DNA of 64,000 bases, taken from Sulfitobacter indolifex. GTDB lineage: Bacteria > Pseudomonadota > Alphaproteobacteria > Rhodobacterales > Rhodobacteraceae. The first letter of the stretch is position 1, and every line of letters starts with the position of its first letter. Under the pieces are notes generated by a model. The model had not been told where the DNA came from. It did no database searches and was given only the letters and a program-made list of their open reading frames with translations. Below, in pieces: positions 56,040 through 64,000 of this stretch. The stretch is from contig NZ_CP084951.1 of the NCBI RefSeq assembly GCF_022788655.1, positions 868,001 through 932,000 on the forward strand. Reading direction: 5' to 3'. Both the position numbers and the translations under genes were made by a program.

Positions 56040-56714
56040 ATGTTAAGGATTTGTTCACTTTTCGCCCTCAGTCTAACGCTGAGTCTCGGGGCTTTCTCGG
56101 CTGGGGCGCTGACCGTCTCTGGCATGGTGCGTGTGATTGATGGGGATACCTTTGATCTTGGCGGCACGCGCATTCGTTTGCATGGGATCGACGCGCTTGA
56201 GGCGCGCCAGACCTGTGAAACAGAAGGCGGTCAGCCGTGGGCCTGCGGCGATTGGACAACGAGGGAGGTGCGCGACCGCTATCAAGGGGCAGAGGCCCAG
56301 TGCGAAGAACTGGATCGGGACCGCTATGAGCGCATCGTCGCGCGCTGCCGTATCGATGGTGTCGATGTGGGGCAGGCGCTGGTGCAAGACGGGCTGGCCT
56401 TTGCTTATCGAAAGTATTCGATGGATTATGATTTGGATGAAAAGGCCGCCTTTGTCGAAGCGCGTGGGATCCATGGGTTCAAAACGGTGTCCCCTGCACG
56501 CTACCGCGTGACCCGTCGCAGCGGGGCAGAGCCTGTCCGGGCTGAAGGGAGTTGTCAGATCAAAGGCAATATCAGTGCCAAGGGGACCAAGATTTATCAT
56601 ATGCCCGGGCAAGATTTTTACAGCCGTACCCGGATCAGTACCCAAAAAGGCGAACGTTGGTTCTGTTCAGAAGCCGAAGCCCGCGGCGCGGGTTGGCGGC
56701 GCGCGCGGCGCTGA
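56040..56714 (+). CDS. Secreted thermonuclease with sunset domain
   Basis: A 224-residue nuclease. A signal peptide of about 24 residues precedes the SNase fold. IRLHGIDALE matches the Arg-x4-Asp-x2-Glu catalytic pattern of staphylococcal nuclease, and the last Arg lies in DRYERIVARC. From residue 170 on, a second module CQIKGNISAKGTKIYHMPGQDFY...GERWFCSEAEARGAGWRRAR is a sunset domain. Cys pairs suggest disulfides in the periplasm. Confidence 0.88.
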   Translation: MLRICSLFALSLTLSLGAFSAGALTVSGMVRVIDGDTFDLGGTRIRLHGIDALEARQTCETEGGQPWACGDWTTREVRDRYQGAEAQCEELDRDRYERIVARCRIDGVDVGQALVQDGLAFAYRKYSMDYDLDEKAAFVEARGIHGFKTVSPARYRVTRRSGAEPVRAEGSCQIKGNISAKGTKIYHMPGQDFYSRTRISTQKGERWFCSEAEARGAGWRRARR

Positions 56715-58115
56715 TCACTCTACTTGGTAGGGCAACACGTCGCGCAGATGAGGATCGACGACCAGCTGCCGCTCCAGCGGTGGAACGGAGCGTTGGTGGC
56801 AATCACGGCGTTCACAGATACGGCAGGAAATACCAATCGGCTCAAAGGCTTCGGCGCGATTGATGTCCATCCCATCGGCATAGACCAGCGCTGGTGCATG
56901 GCGCACTTCGCACCCGAGAGAGATCGCGTAGCGCCGTACGGGCGCCCCAAACCGCCCCGCCGGTTTTGAGATGTCGCGCGCCAAGCTGATATAACGTACC
57001 CCGTCTGGGGTTTCGGCCAATTGCCGCAGGAAGCGACCCGGCGTCTCGAAAGCACGGTGTACGTTCCACAGCGGACATGCGCCGCCGAAGCGGGCAAATT
57101 GCAAGCGCGTTGCCGAGTGACGTTTGGTGATCGTCCCCGCCTGATCCACGCGCACAAAGAAAAATGGCACGCCCTTCGCACCGGGCCTTTGCAAGGTCGA
57201 CAGCCGATGCGCCACTTGTTCAATCGATGCCCCGAAATGCCCGGCCAAGACCTCAAGATCATGGCGGCAGGCCTGCGCTTTTTCCAAAAACCGACCATAG
57301 GGCAACAACGCCGCACCGGCGAAATAGTTTGCAAGCCCGATTTTGGCAATGTCCCGCGCCGCCCGGCTGTGAAAGCGCGCCAAATCGAGTGTCGCTTCCA
57401 GCAGCGCGTTCTGTCGCGTCAGTGCCACTTGCAACAAAAGCTGAAAGGTCTGTGTTTCAGGTGCCGCGCGGGAGGATAGCTGCAGTGTTTTACGTGCCGG
57501 ATCATAGGCACGCAGGCGATCGTTATCAGCAAAGACCACCGCTACCCCGGCGGCATCAAGGGTCGCCATAGCTGTGGCGCGGGCATCGCCTGTCGTGCCC
57601 TCGCGGGTTGCGAAATGCTCTGCAGCACGGTCGACGGCATCAATGTAATTGTCGCAATAGTGAAAGAAATCGCGGACTTCCTCCCAAGGGGACGGGGTGG
57701 CGCGGGCGTCTTCACGGCCAAGTGCTTCGTCTAGTGAGGCAAGCCGTTCTTGCACCTGTCGGTAGCTTTGATGCAGGGCAAGAAACGCATGTGCTAATCC
57801 CGGTGCATTCGAAGCGGTAAGACGCAGATCAGCCATGGGGGGCGCCTTGCCTGCAAAAATCGGATCGGCCAACGCTTCGCGCAGATCACTTACCAATCGC
57901 TCCCCGTCGCCGCTGGAAAGCTCGGTAACATCCAGCCTGAATTCCGACGCCAGCGCGAGCACGACATTGGTGCTGACGGGCCGGTTATTATTTTCCATCT
58001 GGTTGAGATAGGGCAAGGATACGCCAAGCCGGGCGGCGAAGTCTTTTTGCGTCAGTCCCGCACGGGTGCGGGTCTCTCGCAACTTCACGCCAGCATAAAG
58101 TTTTTGAATCGCCAT
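56715..58115 (-). CDS. pccR: ScfR-type regulator PccR
   Basis: A 466-residue regulator. The N-terminal XRE helix-turn-helix (LRETRTRAGLTQKDFAARLGVSLPYLNQMENNNRPVS) is followed by an ImmA/IrrE-like and a conserved C-terminal domain with a Cys cluster, ISCRICERRDC, typical of short-chain fatty acyl-CoA regulators (ScfR). In Rhodobacter sphaeroides PccR controls propionyl-CoA carboxylase. Here pccB lies nearby and TTTGCAA boxes precede both genes. The start avoids an eight-residue longer frame. Confidence 0.88.
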   Translation of the reverse strand: MAIQKLYAGVKLRETRTRAGLTQKDFAARLGVSLPYLNQMENNNRPVSTNVVLALASEFRLDVTELSSGDGERLVSDLREALADPIFAGKAPPMADLRLTASNAPGLAHAFLALHQSYRQVQERLASLDEALGREDARATPSPWEEVRDFFHYCDNYIDAVDRAAEHFATREGTTGDARATAMATLDAAGVAVVFADNDRLRAYDPARKTLQLSSRAAPETQTFQLLLQVALTRQNALLEATLDLARFHSRAARDIAKIGLANYFAGAALLPYGRFLEKAQACRHDLEVLAGHFGASIEQVAHRLSTLQRPGAKGVPFFFVRVDQAGTITKRHSATRLQFARFGGACPLWNVHRAFETPGRFLRQLAETPDGVRYISLARDISKPAGRFGAPVRRYAISLGCEVRHAPALVYADGMDINRAEAFEPIGISCRICERRDCHQRSVPPLERQLVVDPHLRDVLPYQVE

Positions 58116-58124
58116 TCCCGCGCC

Positions 58125-58163
58125 TTTGCAACTTTGCAATTGGCCGCAGCGTAGCTTTGCAAA
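58125..58163. promoter_or_regulatory. TTTGCAA boxes upstream of pccR
   Basis: TTTGCAACTTTGCAA (58125) and TTTGCAAA (58156) give three copies of a TTTGCAA half-site in front of pccR. The same boxes precede pccB, so this is a likely PccR autoregulation site. Confidence 0.75.
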
Positions 58164-58200
58164 CTTCCCGCCGCAAGTACGGTGGCAGGATTGGCGCAGG

Positions 58201-59415
58201 TTACAGACCCAAGACTTTCTCGCGGTGGATCACCAGCCAGATGGAACCAACCGAGGCGATGGCTGTGAGCAACATCAGCCACAAGAGCGGGTAGGCACCG
58301 GTCTCTGGTGTGAGCAGCGCACCCGCCAGAGCGCTTAACGCCGCGCCACCAACGATCATGATCGCCCCGCCAAGACCAGAGGCCGTCCCTGCCAAATGTG
58401 GCCGCACAGAAAGCATGCCAGCGGTGGCATTGGGGATGCATAGGCCATTGCCCAGCCCCACCAGTGTCATCAGTCCGAAAAAGCTAAGAGGGGAGCCGTA
58501 ACCCGCGAGGAAAATTAAAAGCGAGAGCGTGCCGCCCACCGCGTTAGAAACGCAGCCCCACAACACGAGCGTGTTCACGCCAAAGCGCGTTGCCGTGCGC
58601 GCGGTGATAAAGTTGCCGACAAAATAGCCAATCGCGGGCGCACCGAAATAGAGGCCTAGCACCGCAGGCTCCATACCGAAAACAACCGTACCGACGAAGG
58701 GCGCACCGCCAAGATAGGCAAAGAATGCGCCGGAGCAGAATCCTGTCGCCATCGCATAGCCCCAAAATCGCGGAGACCGGAGCAACTCAGGATACTCGCC
58801 AAACTGTTGCGCAAGGGTTTTGCCGCTGGCGCGCGCTGTTTCGCCCAAGTCTGCCCAAGCCACCCAGAACACGACACCGCCAAGGATAAGCATCGCCCAG
58901 AAGGACGCCTGCCAGCCGAACCCCTGTTCCAACAGGCCGCCTACGGCAGGGCTGATCATCGGCACCAGCGCCATCCCCATGGTGACATAGCCGATCATGG
59001 AGGCCGATTCTTCTTGGGTATAGAGGTCGCGGATCACAGCGCGGCTTAATACCATGCCGGTAGCGATCACAGCCTGCGCCATGCGAAAGACAAGAAAGAC
59101 AGCGATGTTTGGCGCGAGAAGGCAGCCAGCGGTCGCCACAAGAAACGCGCCCAAACCCCAAAGCATGACGCGCCGCCGTCCAAGGTTGTCTGAAATCGGT
59201 CCGATAAAAATCTGTAATATGCCGCTAAAGAAAAGATACAGCGGAACCGAGAGTTGGATGACCGCATAGTCCGTGCCAAAATGCTCTGCCATCGTTGGTA
59301 GGCTGGGCAAAAAGATGTTCATCACCATCGCCGAAAGCCCGGCCAGCAGGATCAGCGTGGAAATGTGGGGTGGGGTCTTCCGATCTAGATACCGGACACG
59401 GGGGATATCGCTCAT
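58201..59415 (-). CDS. MFS transporter, Bcr/CflA type
   Basis: A 404-residue drug-efflux-type major facilitator with 12 membrane helices. YLFFSGILQIFIGPISDNLGRRRVMLWG holds the loop 2-3 motif A, and AVIRDLYTQEESASMIGYVTMGMALVPMISPAVGGLLEQ fits the Bcr/CflA group. It sits between pccR and pccB, so it may share the PccR-controlled region. Its substrate is unknown; efflux of an organic acid is only a guess. Confidence 0.9.
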   Translation of the reverse strand: MSDIPRVRYLDRKTPPHISTLILLAGLSAMVMNIFLPSLPTMAEHFGTDYAVIQLSVPLYLFFSGILQIFIGPISDNLGRRRVMLWGLGAFLVATAGCLLAPNIAVFLVFRMAQAVIATGMVLSRAVIRDLYTQEESASMIGYVTMGMALVPMISPAVGGLLEQGFGWQASFWAMLILGGVVFWVAWADLGETARASGKTLAQQFGEYPELLRSPRFWGYAMATGFCSGAFFAYLGGAPFVGTVVFGMEPAVLGLYFGAPAIGYFVGNFITARTATRFGVNTLVLWGCVSNAVGGTLSLLIFLAGYGSPLSFFGLMTLVGLGNGLCIPNATAGMLSVRPHLAGTASGLGGAIMIVGGAALSALAGALLTPETGAYPLLWLMLLTAIASVGSIWLVIHREKVLGL

Positions 59416-59466
59416 GCAAATGCAAGTAGTCTGGGGTATGAGAAATGTCCATGTTAACTAGATTGA

Positions 59467-59524
59467 TTTGCAACTTTTCATTTTGCTGTTCCGCGACTGT
59501 ATTAGTTTTGCAAATTTGCAAAAA
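59467..59524. promoter_or_regulatory. TTTGCAA boxes between MFS gene and pccB
   Basis: TTTGCAA (59467) and TTTGCAAATTTGCAAAA (59507) lie in the divergent gap of the MFS and pccB genes. They match the boxes upstream of pccR and are the likely PccR operator. Confidence 0.8.
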
Positions 59525-59584
59525 TGCGCTTTGGTCGCCTGCGCTCCTCCGATAGAATGGTGAAAATCACAACAGGGGTGCGTC

Positions 59585-61117
59585 ATGAAAGACATTCTCG
59601 AACAACTGGAGCGGCGCCGCGAAGATGCGCGCTTGGGCGGCGGTCAGGCGCGGATAGATGCGCAGCATGGCCGCGGCAAGCTGACCGCGCGGGAGCGGGT
59701 CGATCTGCTGCTCGACGAAGGTTCGTTCGAAGAATTCGACATGTTCGTCACCCACCGTTGCACCGATTTTGGCATGCAGGATCAAAAACCTGCAGGTGAC
59801 GGTGTGGTCACAGGTTGGGGCACGATCAACGGCCGCCTCGTCTATGTCTTCAGCCAAGATTTCACCGTCTTTGGCGGTTCCTTGTCGGAAACCCACGCGC
59901 AAAAGATTTGCAAGATCATGGACATGGCCGTGCAAAACGGCGCGCCCGTGATCGGCATTAACGATTCCGGCGGCGCGCGCATCCAAGAAGGCGTGGCAAG
60001 CCTTGCAGGCTACGCCGAAGTCTTCCAGCGCAACATCGAAGCCTCTGGCGTGATCCCGCAAATCAGCGTCATCATGGGCCCCTGTGCAGGGGGGGCGGTC
60101 TATTCGCCCGCGATGACCGATTTCATTTTCATGGTCAAAGACAGCTCCTACATGTTCGTGACCGGCCCTGACGTGGTGAAGACGGTCACAAACGAAGTCG
60201 TCACCGCCGAGGAGTTGGGCGGCGCCACCACGCACACGCGAAAATCGTCGGTCGCTGATGGCGCTTTTGAGAATGATGTCGAGGCGCTGGCCGAGGTGCG
60301 CCGCCTCGTCGATCTGCTGCCCGCCAACAACCGCGAGAAACCCCCAGTCCGCCCCTTCTTCGATGATCCCAATCGAATCGAACCTTCGCTCGACACGCTG
60401 GTGCCGGCCAATGCCAACACCCCCTACGATATGAAGGAACTGATTCTAAAGCTTGCCGATGAAGGCGATTTTTACGAAATCCAGGAAGAATTCGCTAAGA
60501 ACATTATCACTGGCTTTATCCGCATCGAGGGTCGTACCGTCGGCGTCGTCGCCAACCAACCGATGGTTTTAGCAGGCTGCCTGGACATCGACAGCTCCCG
60601 CAAGGCGGCACGTTTTGTGCGCTTCTGCGACGCTTTTGAAATCCCAATCCTGACATTGGTCGATGTGCCCGGCTTCCTGCCTGGTACAGGCCAGGAATTC
60701 GGCGGCGTCATCAAGCACGGCGCTAAATTGCTCTTTGCTTACGGCGAGGCGACAGTGCCGATGGTTACAGTCATCACCCGCAAAGCCTATGGGGGTGCCT
60801 ATGACGTGATGGCCTCTAAACATCTGCGCTCTGATTTCAACTACGCATGGCCCACCGCGGAAGTCGCCGTGATGGGGGCCAAGGGTGCGACTGAGATCAT
60901 TCACCGCAAAGACCTCAATGACCCCGAGAAAATCGCGCAGCATGCGAAAGACTACGAAGGCCGATTCGCCAATCCTTTCGTCGCCGCCGAGCGGGGCTTT
61001 ATCGATGAGGTGATCCAGCCGCGCTCTACCCGCAAACGGGTCGCCCGCGCATTCGCCTCACTGCGCAATAAAAAAGTGCAGACCCCGTGGAAGAAACACG
61101 ACAACATCCCGCTCTGA
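59585..61117 (+). CDS. pccB: Propionyl-CoA carboxylase beta subunit
   Basis: A 510-residue carboxyltransferase that adds the carboxyl group to propionyl-CoA to give methylmalonyl-CoA. Marks: [31 protein letters not shown] and [34 protein letters not shown]. Full length. The start has no strong ribosome binding site but matches the family start [20 protein letters not shown]. The PccR boxes lie 60-110 bases upstream. Confidence 0.96.
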   Translation: MKDILEQLERRREDARLGGGQARIDAQHGRGKLTARERVDLLLDEGSFEEFDMFVTHRCTDFGMQDQKPAGDGVVTGWGTINGRLVYVFSQDFTVFGGSLSETHAQKICKIMDMAVQNGAPVIGINDSGGARIQEGVASLAGYAEVFQRNIEASGVIPQISVIMGPCAGGAVYSPAMTDFIFMVKDSSYMFVTGPDVVKTVTNEVVTAEELGGATTHTRKSSVADGAFENDVEALAEVRRLVDLLPANNREKPPVRPFFDDPNRIEPSLDTLVPANANTPYDMKELILKLADEGDFYEIQEEFAKNIITGFIRIEGRTVGVVANQPMVLAGCLDIDSSRKAARFVRFCDAFEIPILTLVDVPGFLPGTGQEFGGVIKHGAKLLFAYGEATVPMVTVITRKAYGGAYDVMASKHLRSDFNYAWPTAEVAVMGAKGATEIIHRKDLNDPEKIAQHAKDYEGRFANPFVAAERGFIDEVIQPRSTRKRVARAFASLRNKKVQTPWKKHDNIPL

Positions 61118-61222
61118 GCTCATCCATGCAGTTTCATCCTTTCTTAAATACCGATCCCACAGGGGCCGCGCGCGGAACCCTCAGCAGGCTGGGTGGTTTC
61201 CTTCGTAAAGGAGGGCCCATCC

Positions 61223-61477
61223 ATGCCGAACGCATCCATCAAAGACGAAGAGACCTACAAGTCCCTGCGCGAGGACGGGGCGAGCAAGGAGAAAGCCGCC
61301 CGGATTGCCAATGCACAGGCAAGCGACAGCCAGCATCCCAGCCAGAAGGGGGGCAAACAGCCGCCCTACGAGGACTGGACCAAGGACCACCTCTACGATC
61401 GCGCGCAGGAGCTTGGGATAGAGGGGCGCTCGGATATGGACAAGGGCGCGCTTATCGACGCGCTCCGCAACCATTAG
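61223..61477 (+). CDS. Rho-N/DUF7218-type small protein
   Basis: An 84-residue hydrophilic protein. PNASIKDEETYKSLREDGASKEKAARIANAQA is a known N-terminal pattern, and the C-terminal WTKDHLYDRAQELGIEGRSDMDKGALIDALRNH is a Rho-N/SAP-like helix-extended-loop-helix. GGAGGG before the ATG is a strong ribosome binding site. Function unknown; nucleic-acid binding is plausible. Confidence 0.85.
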   Translation: MPNASIKDEETYKSLREDGASKEKAARIANAQASDSQHPSQKGGKQPPYEDWTKDHLYDRAQELGIEGRSDMDKGALIDALRNH

Positions 61478-61503
61478 CGGCGCGTTTTACCCGCGCATTT
61501 GTC

Positions 61504-61875
61504 TTGAGTGCGCTGTTTCTTGGGGTCGTAAAACCCGCGCTTGCGATTGACGTGCCATCGGGCCAAGCGATTGATTTACAAGAAGTCCTTGTCGAGGAAT
61601 TGGGCGGGGAGACTTGGCTCCGCTTTCGCTTTATCGCGCCACAGATTGCGACGGGGCCGGATACCATCGCTTATGATCTGGCCGCCCCGGATATGGAACA
61701 CCTCTGCGCCGCAGTGGCGCTGCCCTATATGACCGAACATGCACTGGCTGGTCAGGTGATTGTTGTCTCGCTGGCCGACCGCCCGGTGGAGTTTGGCGCC
61801 GCAGATCCCGATGCGACCCAATATTTCGAAGCTTTTCGCGCTCAGAATGACACCTGTATCTGGGAGGGTTTGTGA
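61504..61875 (+). CDS. Exported DUF6497-like protein
   Basis: About 123 residues from a TTG; the true start is uncertain because the frame continues upstream and the signal peptide (ending ALA) would be short. The mature part IDVPSGQAIDLQEVLVEELGGETWLRFRFIAPQI and the later YDLAAPDMEHLCAAVALPYM look like the Rhodobacteraceae DUF6497 group as I remember it. Two Cys are spaced for a disulfide. Confidence 0.6.
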   Translation: MSALFLGVVKPALAIDVPSGQAIDLQEVLVEELGGETWLRFRFIAPQIATGPDTIAYDLAAPDMEHLCAAVALPYMTEHALAGQVIVVSLADRPVEFGAADPDATQYFEAFRAQNDTCIWEGL

Positions 61876-62089
61876 TGCGGACGCAATATCTTGCAAGAAT
61901 CCGCCGATCCCCCATTTGGAATGATGCATTGGAGTCACAGCACGACCGATTGCGCTTGCAAGCATATCCATTGCCATGTGAATCGCATATGATGCGGTCA
62001 AGGAATACCCACGTATCCCTTGCCTCAGAACCCGGGCTTGGTCGGCATGATGTCGCATCAGGTTCCACTAACATTAATAGGAGATTTAC

Positions 62090-62230
62090 ATGTCCAAGAG
62101 CATCAAATTGCTTGCAGCTTTCGGTTTCGTCGCAGCTGTTTCGGCTTGCGCACAGCAAGAAGAAGAATTCGTTGTTGTTGAGCCCGCGCCCATCTCGGTC
62201 GAGCCAGTATACACCGGCAAGTACAAGTAA
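62090..62230 (+). CDS. Very small lipoprotein
   Basis: A 46-residue protein with signal MSKSIKLLAAFGFVAAVSAC (lipobox Cys20) and an acidic mature tail QQEEEFVVVEPAPISVEP. AGGAGA precedes the ATG, and a terminator-like hairpin follows within 10 bases. No family known to me. Confidence 0.8.
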   Translation: MSKSIKLLAAFGFVAAVSACAQQEEEFVVVEPAPISVEPVYTGKYK

Positions 62231-62240
62231 TGTCGTTGCA

Positions 62241-62262
62241 GGGCAGGCGTCCGCGCCTGCCC
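62241..62262 (+). terminator. Hairpin after small lipoprotein
   Basis: GGGCAGGCG and CGCCTGCCC form a perfect 9-bp stem with a 4-base loop TCCG, 10 bases after the stop. No long T run. Confidence 0.7.
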
Positions 62263-62299
62263 TGATCTCTGCCACCCCTGCAATCGGGAGGGGTGTGTA

Positions 62300-62659
62300 A
62301 TGCCCGCCTACATGCTGAAACACCGCGGGTTCCCCGGGCGACTGCCCGGCACCGATTTCCAATTTACAGTTCGCCGTCCAAACCCCAAAGGGGTCACGCC
62401 GATCACGCGGCGCGAGCGCCGTCCTGACCGCCGCGCGCCGGATCGTCGTGCCGACACCGCTTTTGTCAAAGCCCTCTGGGAAGCCTTTGGTGAGCATCCT
62501 TTCGAGCGCGGCAATCTTGATGCAGGCCGTCTGTCTTGGCTTTTTGGTCGTGAGGTGCTGCCCGCGACCGATCCTTTTGATCCCGCTGATTACGAAGCGC
62601 TTTTGGTGCTTGATGTCTCTGCCGCCCGCGCGTCCTTCCCCGAAGCGTTCGAGGGCTGA
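62300..62659 (+). CDS. Hypothetical protein, Arg-rich start
   Basis: A 119-residue protein preceded by a good GGGAGGGG ribosome binding site. The first half is basic (RRPNPKGVTPITRRERRPDRRAPDRRAD); the second looks globular (FVKALWEAFGEHPFERGNLDAGRLSWLFGREVLP). No family recognised. It lies between pccB and pccA. Confidence 0.65.
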   Translation: MPAYMLKHRGFPGRLPGTDFQFTVRRPNPKGVTPITRRERRPDRRAPDRRADTAFVKALWEAFGEHPFERGNLDAGRLSWLFGREVLPATDPFDPADYEALLVLDVSAARASFPEAFEG

Positions 62660-62981
62660 TCGGCATGTTGTCGCCGACCTTTTCCCTAAATCAGCATCGC
62701 GCTGCCGGTTTTTGGTCGGCGTTTGACATAGGCGTGGCGCCGGGCGGGTTTTGGGGCATGTTGCAGCCTGCTGGTGGAGCTGTGACCGTTTCAGGTTTCG
62801 CCGCGTATGAAGGCGATATCCTTAGGCCTGCCGGGCAGCGATCCAGTCTACCTGGGTTGGTGCTCGGCATTTTGGGTATGCGGCCTTTTAGGCGCAAGGC
62901 ATCAAACAGAAAATCCAACCGGGAACCCTATGCTAATCAAAGCGTTGGTCAGTTGGAATTTAGCAGTAGAGGAACAGGCAC
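62660..62981. other. Gap in the pccB-pccA interval
   Basis: About 320 bases. A plus-strand frame stays open through it and into the next gene, but its codon pattern is unlike a gene and no ribosome binding site is visible. I see no clear motif. Confidence 0.4.
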
Positions 62982-63185
62982 ATGTCGATTCGCAATATTA
63001 TTCTCGCGCTTGGCGCAACAGTTGGGCTGGCCGCTTGTGGCAACACCATTGCCGAGCAAGGTATTGGCGGCGCTGCCGTCGGCGCAGGCACTGCTGCGAT
63101 TACTGGCGGTTCGCTGGCACAGGGTGCAGCGATTGGCGCCGCAGCCAACGTCGGTTACTGCCAGCTTAACCCCGGCAAGTGCTAA
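62982..63185 (+). CDS. Gly/Ala-rich small lipoprotein
   Basis: A 67-residue protein. The signal MSIRNIILALGATVGLAAC has lipobox Cys19; the mature part is a glycine-zipper-like stretch GIGGAAVGAGTAAITGGSLAQGAAIGAAA ending in CQLNPGKC. Glycine zippers suggest membrane insertion. AGGAACAGGCAC lies upstream. Confidence 0.8.
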   Translation: MSIRNIILALGATVGLAACGNTIAEQGIGGAAVGAGTAAITGGSLAQGAAIGAAANVGYCQLNPGKC

Positions 63186-63198
63186 ACGACTAGTTTTG

Positions 63199-63233
63199 GC
63201 CGTTCCGCCACGCATTCGCGTTGGTGGAACGGC
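63199..63233 (+). terminator. Hairpin before pccA
   Basis: GCCGTTCCGCCACGC and GCGTTGGTGGAACGGC form a long stem with one extra base, followed by TTTCCCTTCT. It would end the small lipoprotein message ahead of pccA. Confidence 0.7.
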
Positions 63234-63316
63234 TTTCCCTTCTATCTTTTCAGGCACCGCGCAGCCCCGGCTGACGCGGCTTTTCGCGTTGCCTGTCACC
63301 GTCAAAGGAACTGCTG

Positions 63317-64000
<684 letters not shown>

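Noticed and set aside
61872..62300. Frame overlapping the 46-residue lipoprotein
   Set aside because: Text lacks protein-like pattern; the lipoprotein in another frame is better supported.

Overview
The window reads as chromosomal DNA of a marine Rhodobacteraceae bacterium of the Roseobacter group, perhaps Sulfitobacter-like. This is inferred from high G+C, the gene content (PccR-type regulator with propionyl-CoA carboxylase genes, betIBA, PopZ-like protein, DUF1127 genes, alphaproteobacterial RNase P RNA) and many Rhodobacteraceae-type lipoproteins. No database was searched; names come from recognising motifs and protein text.

Region 1 (1-4500) is an A+T-richer integrated element whose left end lies outside the window. 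It ends at a tRNA-Cys gene with a tyrosine integrase right beside the tRNA 3' end. It carries a 508-residue protein in which I recognise family-A polymerase motifs A, B and C in a highly divergent form, and the 3' end of an unidentified gene. This is the most novel part of the window.

Region 2 (4700-18000) is core and semi-core genome: a Pcm-like methyltransferase with a TolC-type channel, a PopZ-like protein, an IorAB-type molybdenum hydroxylase with its own double-CxxCH cytochrome, YihY/BrkB, tRNA-Gly, a NUP-family purine nucleoside protein, an ABC exporter and an acyl-CoA synthetase. Region 3 (18090-18810) holds two overlapping DUF1127 genes, preceded by a PhaR-like site and followed by three tandem hairpins with CCUCC-type loops. 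I read these as a Cuckoo/CcsR small-RNA array.

Region 4 (18824-27390, minus strand) is a long gene run: rluB-like, a small membrane protein, XpaC, TelA, a DUF2927 lipoprotein, an SPFH-GYF protein, cytochrome b561, a zinc-ribbon membrane protein, nitroreductase and dtd. Its core looks like a membrane-stress module. Region 5 (27450-36000) is translation and envelope housekeeping: tadA, rpmG, rnpB, an amidase, gatA/gatC, a UPF0173 hydrolase, VIT1-type and BI-1-type membrane proteins. Region 6 (36460-49480) has an XRE regulator, hisN-like phosphatase, purine deaminases (8-oxoguanine deaminase behind a two-hairpin leader, and guanine deaminase), mgtE, 5-FCL, YmdB, an SLC13 permease, a kinase-like protein, a striking 24-bp tandem-repeat gene and yebC.

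Region 7 (49480-56000) has an ArgP-LysE divergent pair, an EamA transporter and betIBA with a palindromic operator. Region 8 (56040-64000) has a sunset-domain nuclease, then pccR, an MFS transporter, pccB, several tiny genes and the start of pccA. TTTGCAA boxes lie in front of both pccR and pccB, which suggests propionyl-CoA control by PccR.
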